Part shown: piece by piece, positions 58,379 to 64,000 of the stretch
Layout: each line of letters opens with the position of its first letter
Numbering within the stretch: position 1 is the first letter of the stretch
Assembly (NCBI GenBank): GCA_015847255.1
Contig: JADLZK010005495.1
Span: 186,001 to 250,000, forward strand
Direction: 5' to 3'
From: Hyparrhenia diplandra
Taxonomy: Eukaryota > Streptophyta > Magnoliopsida > Poales > Poaceae
DNA: 64,000 bases
Notes under the pieces: model-generated
Told to the model about the DNA's origin: nothing
Database searches by the model: none
Seen by the model: only the letters and a program-made list of their open reading frames with translations
Position numbers and translations under genes: made by a program

Positions 58379-59378
58379 CGAACTCTAATTGGTATGTACT
58401 ATATACTACACTTCAAAATGTTCATGGATTACAATTTTTTGCTAATATATATGCTCGATGTTATGTTGTATCAATTTTTCGGCGAAGTCATTTCCTTACC
58501 TTCTGATATGCAGGACAGAGTAAGCTGCATCTACTCTGAGGAGATTACCAAATGTTGATCATGGTACCAAAGGATGGTAATGGCTGGTTCTAGCTTCCTA
58601 GTTCCTTGTCTTCTACCGAAGCATGTCATTTTTAATATCAGTTGCACTTAAGATCGTTTAGATTGTACCTCAATTTCCCCTCAAATGTACTGTTTTGGCG
58701 TTTCCAGCTTTTTGTTTCAGTGTCGTGCTATTTTACATGCTAGAATGACAAATCGGAGTGCTGCTGCTGCTGCTCTCTCTCTCTTGCAATTCAGAGTGCT
58801 ATTCGATCCCTGCCACAAAACAAACAAAATATAATCTGGAGTTTTACTAGAGGGCACCATGATCCAGGAAAATTACGACTAGATATACTAATGTGTACAG
58901 TACCATCTGAGTTAGCAATGCTGATTTAGTTCATTTATCCGCCTCAATGATTAAGTATTATTAGTATGTAAGTATAGTTGACTTTAGCAAGCTTTGGAAC
59001 AAGTTACCCAAGATTAGCAGTGGAGATTCCATCCCTAGTGAAGGTTCACTCACATGCGCACCAGCCCTCGTAATTTCAAAAGAATATATTTCAAGTGTGA
59101 ACTCTGTTCCTAAACAAATCTATTGCTAGAGTTGACAGTATGACACAAGTTTAAACCAAATTAAAATATATAGTTCATAGTGTACCTGATGATACAGTCA
59201 AAATTTGCTTTACTAAATATATAGGAAAAGGTAAAAAAAAAAAAGATTTGTGAAACCAAATGAAGACATTAAGAAAATATAGTTCATAGTGTACCTGATG
59301 ATATTGTGTCACAGATCTTGATGTTCTTATCATAAGTTCACGTATAGTTGGAGACAAGTTTAAACCATATTAAGAACC
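58379..59378 (+). repeat. 3' flank of copy D, shared with B and C
   Basis: Repeats the post-gene sequence of B and C, including GTATGTACTATATAC, the GCT/CT tract (58759-58785) and two copies of TTCATAGTGTACCTGATGAT (59172, 59283). It ends where a LINE poly(A) begins. Confidence 0.75.
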
Positions 59379-60430
59379 TTTTTTTTTTACAACAAACATG
59401 CATATATTAACTAGCAGCAAGATGCTGCTAAGACTTCCACGTTGGGTAGATTTACAAGGTTCGGTGCTCCGAAGAGGGGGCACTCATGGCAATGACTAGC
59501 ATAGGAACAACCAGGAGCATATGTGTGTGATTGAGTTACAGAGGAAGAGTAGGCAAGCCTAGCTAGAACATCAGCTGTGGAATTGAGATCCCTGCTAATT
59601 TTGTAGACCCTAGCGTTTGCATATGAAATGGCGTTGTCGAAGATCTGAGTATTAAGTCTTCATCCTCCAATCAGGTGGGTGGGAACGATCTGTGTTATTA
59701 AGAAAGAGCACCAGCTGGCTGCAGTGAGAGAGGAAGGAAACATTGGCAAAGTGGAGGCAGTGAGCAAGGGAACTTGCAAGAGCCATAGCTGCCTCATTTG
59801 CCATGATGACTGAATGAGTTTCAGTCATCGTTGCCCTTATGTAAATGGTATTCGCCGGCTGGACCTGCGTGTTAACAAATAAGATGCCTATGCCTGCTCT
59901 CCTTATATGAGGGACGTCTTGATCCGGCGGAGTAGATGCATCAACAAAGCATCTGATTCCTGTGAGAGTCGCTGGCACCTGGATGGTGTACCTGTCTGCT
60001 GAGTTACCTGCAGAAGCAATATTCATACCTTGTGACTCCAGAAGCCAGGCTTGGTCCAGTGTTGTTATGTGAGCTTGGATGGCGTTCTGCACCTGAGCTG
60101 GTGTCCAAGTCTTGCCCCTAAAATGGTTGTCGTTTCTTGCTTTCCAAATATACCAGAGTGAAGAAAATTTTTTGAAACAAGATATTAGAAGTTGAAGCAT
60201 TAATAATGGTAGCGAGAGTCTCCTGCACTCCATCATTTTCCTGCAGCAAGCTATTAGTTGCAATAGGAGGATCAGACCGTGCCCAAACTGTTGAAGGTAG
60301 AGCACAATGAAAAAAAAAGATGTGTCATTTTCAATAGAACCACATGCTTTGCATAAGTTGTCTTCTTGACTAGAGAATCTAAACACTCTTTGAGATGTGG
60401 CAAGAGCTCTACGGATAAGTCTCCAGTACG
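59379..60430 (-). mobile_element. 5'-truncated LINE with zinc-binding and RNase H-like domains
   Basis: The minus strand ends in poly(A) (T run 59379-59388). From the 5' side it reads WRLIRRALATSQRVFRFSSQ, CKACGSIENDT (zf-RVT), LWYIWKARNDNHFRGKTWTP, then an RNase H-like domain (RCFVDAS, AGIGIL, NEAAMALASSL, SQLVLFLN) and SRDLNSTADVLARLA. One frameshift lies in the zf-RVT part near 60180-60300. The catalytic RT is missing, so it is truncated. The left border near 60430 is approximate. Confidence 0.82.
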
Positions 60431-60550
60431 TTTAAAACATTTATCCTTGGATAGTTAATGTATAGGTAGAAGTATTTAAAACATTCCATCCCAGAAAACC
60501 AATATACGGAGATGTTGATGGGATAAATATTCACCATACGAAGTCCTTCA

Positions 60551-63335
60551 TTACTGGTCATCCGGACTTGTGAAAAGCTGCTCATCTGGAAATAAGCTGA
60601 AATATGGCATCCTTGTACGGTTGTGACCAGAGACGAATTGAGCACCTATGGGATGTTTGATGCGCTCGCTGCAAGCATGACAACGATCATAATCCAAGTC
60701 CTTCCTTACAGGTCCCTTGATGTCTCTCACCATCTCATGACATCCACCTAAAAAGAAGCATAAATTTTCCAAAATATTATTCAAAAGAACACTACATGCA
60801 ACAAAAGAATGATCTAAATCATAAAGGTCAACCTTGACCCAAATCACCACAGCACAAATCAAACCGTGCAATAACAGTATAACACTATTCAGAACAGAGA
60901 AAGAATACAAAATGCATGCATATTCCATCAAACAGAGAAAGATTTTTCTCACCACCATCCAAACATTGCCTACAGGCCAGTTTGGTTGGGTGCTGCAGAT
61001 TGCCATAAGGCCAATAACTGAAAGTTTAGGCACGCATCAAAGCTGTGGCATGACTGTATTCGTCGTAAAGTCGAACTATTATGTTGATTACCTTGTCAAA
61101 CTAGACCAAAGTGTGGCAAATTGAATGAGGTAACTGTTAAGAATCCTAAGCATATATTTAGTATATAGCCAAACATCACCAAAAGTATGGAATGGTAAGC
61201 ACGTTCATTCAGTTGGGCCTTATGTTTGTTATGCATGTTTAACAGTTATATAATGATGGTACACCAATTTGCAACATTAAACAATACTGAAATATTAAGG
61301 TGTAACTAACGAAGAAAATCCGTTTAACAATCTTAATCAAAACAATGTCAGCAAACCACAAGATACGAAAAAGATGAACACAAGAAAAGGGAGGTTCGGA
61401 AGAAAAGTGGATGCCTAATTTTACAGATCATTAATCTTGAACCAAACAGATTGCAACGTATTCTTCAGGCATGCCATGCAATTAACCACAGTACCTGTAC
61501 ACATACGGTGTAAGCATGCTTCTCAGGAAGCATCTATCAGCATCAGAAATAAGTTACACTGTCATTGCAAGGAAATTTGTTTGTTTGTCATCACTGACCA
61601 AGCAATATTCTTCTTACAAATTGCGTTTTGGAGACAAATAATGATATCTGAGGGGTAAATAAAGAAGTTATGAGGAGCAAGATGGATTGTTGAGTGAGGA
61701 GAAGACCACCGCAGCCCCCACGTGTGTTCTCAACACTATCCATAGTTCCATACATGGCGATAATAAGGAGGCGCATCAGGAGATGATATTAAGAGGATAG
61801 AGAAAATTCATTTGAGAGAGATATTTTGTTATGAATCGTCTGAGTGGCAGCAAAGTAAGTCACAGGAAACGGGGTCCGATATGAGGGTCAGGGTTGAACT
61901 GGGTTGCCATCCCCATCCTGCTGGGTCATGAGCTCTGGATCAAGGTTCCTGAGATCACCAAGGAGGCCAACAGAAGGTAGGGGGATGTTGCCTCAGAGAT
62001 TGAGCACGGACTAGGAGGCAATGGAGGAGGTGTAGACATGTAGTAGAGGATTTGACGGTGAATGGTGCGGACATCTAGGGACAGCAGCTTCAGGAGTGAG
62101 ACAGCAAGAGGGAGAAAGAAACAATAACTGCTGGTGTGGCCTGGTGCATGCAACAACTGAGGCTAAAGCAAGGTGGAGGAAGACTGTACAGCCCAGTAAA
62201 TAGAACTCAATCTAGTCCTTTTCTTCTCCTTCTTCCTTTTTCTCCATGGTTTCCATGTCTTGAGTTCTTGACTTTTTGATCCTGTACTCATACCCGGGGC
62301 CATCAAACTGGCACTACTTGATTAGTACCATGTTGCGAATATTCGCCTCAAATGGGTATACCCGCTTTTTACCACGATTTTATAAAGTGTTGACCCTCAA
62401 CCCTGTTCCCCGACCTGGTCGACTGAGAACTTTTTGATAGTAGAGCAAAATGCAAAAGCACATTTTTCCATATGTATAACGGCAATTTTACAAGAGTGTG
62501 TGTGGTGAATAAATCTATAGCAACACAGAGGATTGCCCAAACATTCTTTAGGCCAGTCTCAGTGGGAGTTTAATGAAGAGTTTCATGATCATTAATTTCC
62601 ATGCCACATCACCAATTTTGCCAATGTGCCAAGGTATTTATGAGAAGGGAGAAGAAGTTTCATCGTATGTGAGAGGAGTTTCATCCCCATCTGTCAAAGC
62701 CACAAACTAACAAACTGTTTACAATAATGAAATTAAAAAAAAAAAAGGTGTCCTGAGCAAACCTTACTTACAGAAACAATAGTAGACCAAACAAACAAAT
62801 TAGTGGACAGTTGGGATGTCGCAAGAAATAGTATTCCAAAAAAGGCTTACTTAAAGAAACAACAGTAGAGCCAAACTTCAACAATAACGTATAAGTATGA
62901 ACTGCATACTTACCAAAGCAAGAATCATCAATGGTGCATACATTGAGCACACGCATAGGCTCAGCACTCTCATATGCTTGAAGATCCGGAATAAGCATTA
63001 GCTCAGCAAAAAACAACCGCTTAGCTGGGTGTGAGGCACTTTGCTGGGGGGTTGTGGCAGTGAAGTTCACGTGGGCAAATGTCGTACCATCCACTTCAGA
63101 AAAGCACTTGGATAATAACACTCTTGACATCTCAAACTTGTGCTGCATTATTTAAAAAACAATAGGTACGCGCCGGGTGTATTGCAGAAGAGATAGGAAG
63201 TGAAACATTTAAAGAATCTTGCAAATATACCATGTTCTTGGTGGAGTCGTAGTGATCCAATGCAAGTGTGGCAAAATGCTTTTGCCTGAGGGCAAACTGG
63301 CCAAGAGGAATGACCTGCTTCCATCTCCATCTCCT
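60551..63335 (-). CDS. DUF3615 family protein, 3' exons (5' end not resolved)
   Basis: Three minus-strand exons join in phase: 63335-63231 (VIPLGQFALRQKHFATLALD, DSTKNM), 63142-62914 (HKFEMSRVLLSKCFSEVDGT, HVNFTATTP, KRLFFAELMLIPDLQAYESA, VCTIDDSCFG) and 60747-60551 (GGCHEMVRDIKGPVRKDLDY, RCHACSERIKHPIGAQFVSG, stop TAA). Junctions are GT-AG: donor TTTG/GTAAGT at 62914/62913, acceptor TTTTTAG/GTGG at 60747. The pattern AL.HY...KF...HVNFTA...FFAEL...C.C...I.HP matches the plant DUF3615 domain, which has no assigned biochemical role. The last intron is 2.2 kb and holds repeats. Upstream exons were not identified up to 64000. No lesion is visible in the three exons. Confidence 0.72.
62545..62702. 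mobile_element. Possible MITE in the DUF3615 intron
   Basis: GGCCAGTCTCAGTGGGAGTT (62551) with repeated GAGTTTCAT motifs resembles the start of a common grass MITE, but the matching inverted end is not clear. No target duplication is assigned. Confidence 0.35.
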
Positions 63336-64000
63336 CTGCAGTCAAGTGCTCCTCCCTGCTAGTACAGTAGTTGGTTAAATCAATTGCAGTTAAATGCGCT
63401 ATAATTCCTATAAATATTACAGGGTTGGGCATGCATAGGTTGTTAACATACTAATTCCACACATCACCAGGACTAAATAAAATGGGGATATTGCAGCGCT
63501 ATGTGACAACAACTATGGGGAAACCCATAGGAAGAATTCAAAGCATAGTAGCTCTTAAGCAAAACCATTGACATCAGCTTCTTGAAATGTCTGACTTCTT
63601 CCTCATGCTAGAGTGGATTTATCAACATAATCATAAGATTCATAACATATTTACATGGAAAATACAAACCAGCCTTAGTAGCCATTTCAAAAACTTGCTA
63701 TAACCAACCAGACATGGGAGAAACAGACTAACAAATAGAACAACCTAGTGTGACATGACCTGGCTATGGTAATACTGCATTGACAAGCAAAAACATGCTG
63801 TTAATAACTGACTGAGCACCTAGCTACCACCAACCAAACATAGAAGTAAAAAATTAAAAAATAATAATTAAGCGCAAACTTCACACCAACCTCAATGACA
63901 TGCAAAAGCATGCTAGTAATGACCAATTTCAACTAGTTAGCCTTAACCAAACATGAGAGCTCAGATTAATAATAGAGCAAAATCAAAGACAGCAAAAGTG
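63336..64000. other. AT-rich end of window, no exon resolved
   Basis: This should contain the 5' exons or an intron of the DUF3615 gene. A minus frame at 63340-63432 has no recognisable domain. Confidence 0.3.

Noticed and set aside
59340..60450. GTTTAAACCAT / GTTTAAAACAT as the LINE target duplication
   Set aside because: The left copy is not adjacent to the poly(A) run and the similarity is short and A/T-rich.
1..64000. CRISPR arrays, bacterial operons, rRNA genes, organellar inserts
   Set aside because: Looked for and not seen; repeats present are tandem units, LTRs or transposon ends, and gene structures are plant nuclear.

Overview
The window is nuclear DNA of a grass (Poaceae). The evidence is the mix of a MATH-BTB gene family in tandem, a FAR1/FHY3-type gene, a HAESA-like LRR receptor kinase, a DUF3615 gene, short GT-AG introns, and grass-type transposons: CACTA with GGGGCGGTT subterminal repeats, GGCCCG-rich hAT elements, a Pack-MULE, copia- and gypsy-type LTRs, LINEs and tRNA-derived SINEs. 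Nothing looks bacterial, viral or organellar. I cannot fix genus or species from the sequence.

Layout. 1-3549 (minus): decayed FAR1-like gene whose last intron in view carries a 1,114-bp CACTA element. 4144-5913 (plus): intact MATH-BTB-BTB gene A. 6158-10640: SINE-like insert, a 3' LTR with polypurine tract, a truncated MATH remnant, and hAT and LTR debris. 10706-14180: about 3.5 kb with no recognisable gene, absent from the homologous upstream region of copy C. 15150-16895 (plus): intact MATH-BTB-BTB gene B. 17060-29690: mostly non-coding, with a BTB C-terminal remnant (20500-20560), SINEs, a 1.65-kb poly(A) retroposon, and weak hints of exons. 29695-32742 (minus): LRR receptor kinase with a nonsense codon in the kinase domain; a 6.1-kb coding-depleted copia-like element sits 103 bp upstream of its ATG. 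39522-49600: transposon-rich block in which a minus-strand LINE is split by a solo LTR and by a hAT element that itself contains a 3.7-kb solo LTR. 50348-52125 and 56615-58378: MATH-BTB-BTB copies C and D, both broken, separated by a MITE and a Pack-MULE carrying kinase sequence. 59379-60430: 5'-truncated LINE with an RNase H domain. 60551-63335 (minus): 3' part of a DUF3615 gene.

The most distinctive theme is the local family of MATH proteins that carry two successive BTB(+BACK-like) units in one intronless reading frame. Four long copies (two intact, two pseudogenised) and two remnants are present. By family knowledge MATH-BTB proteins are substrate adaptors of CUL3 ubiquitin ligases. The double-BTB layout would put two potential CUL3/dimerisation modules on one substrate-binding domain. 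A second theme is the nested transposon record, in which most insertions can be bounded to the base by target-site duplications.
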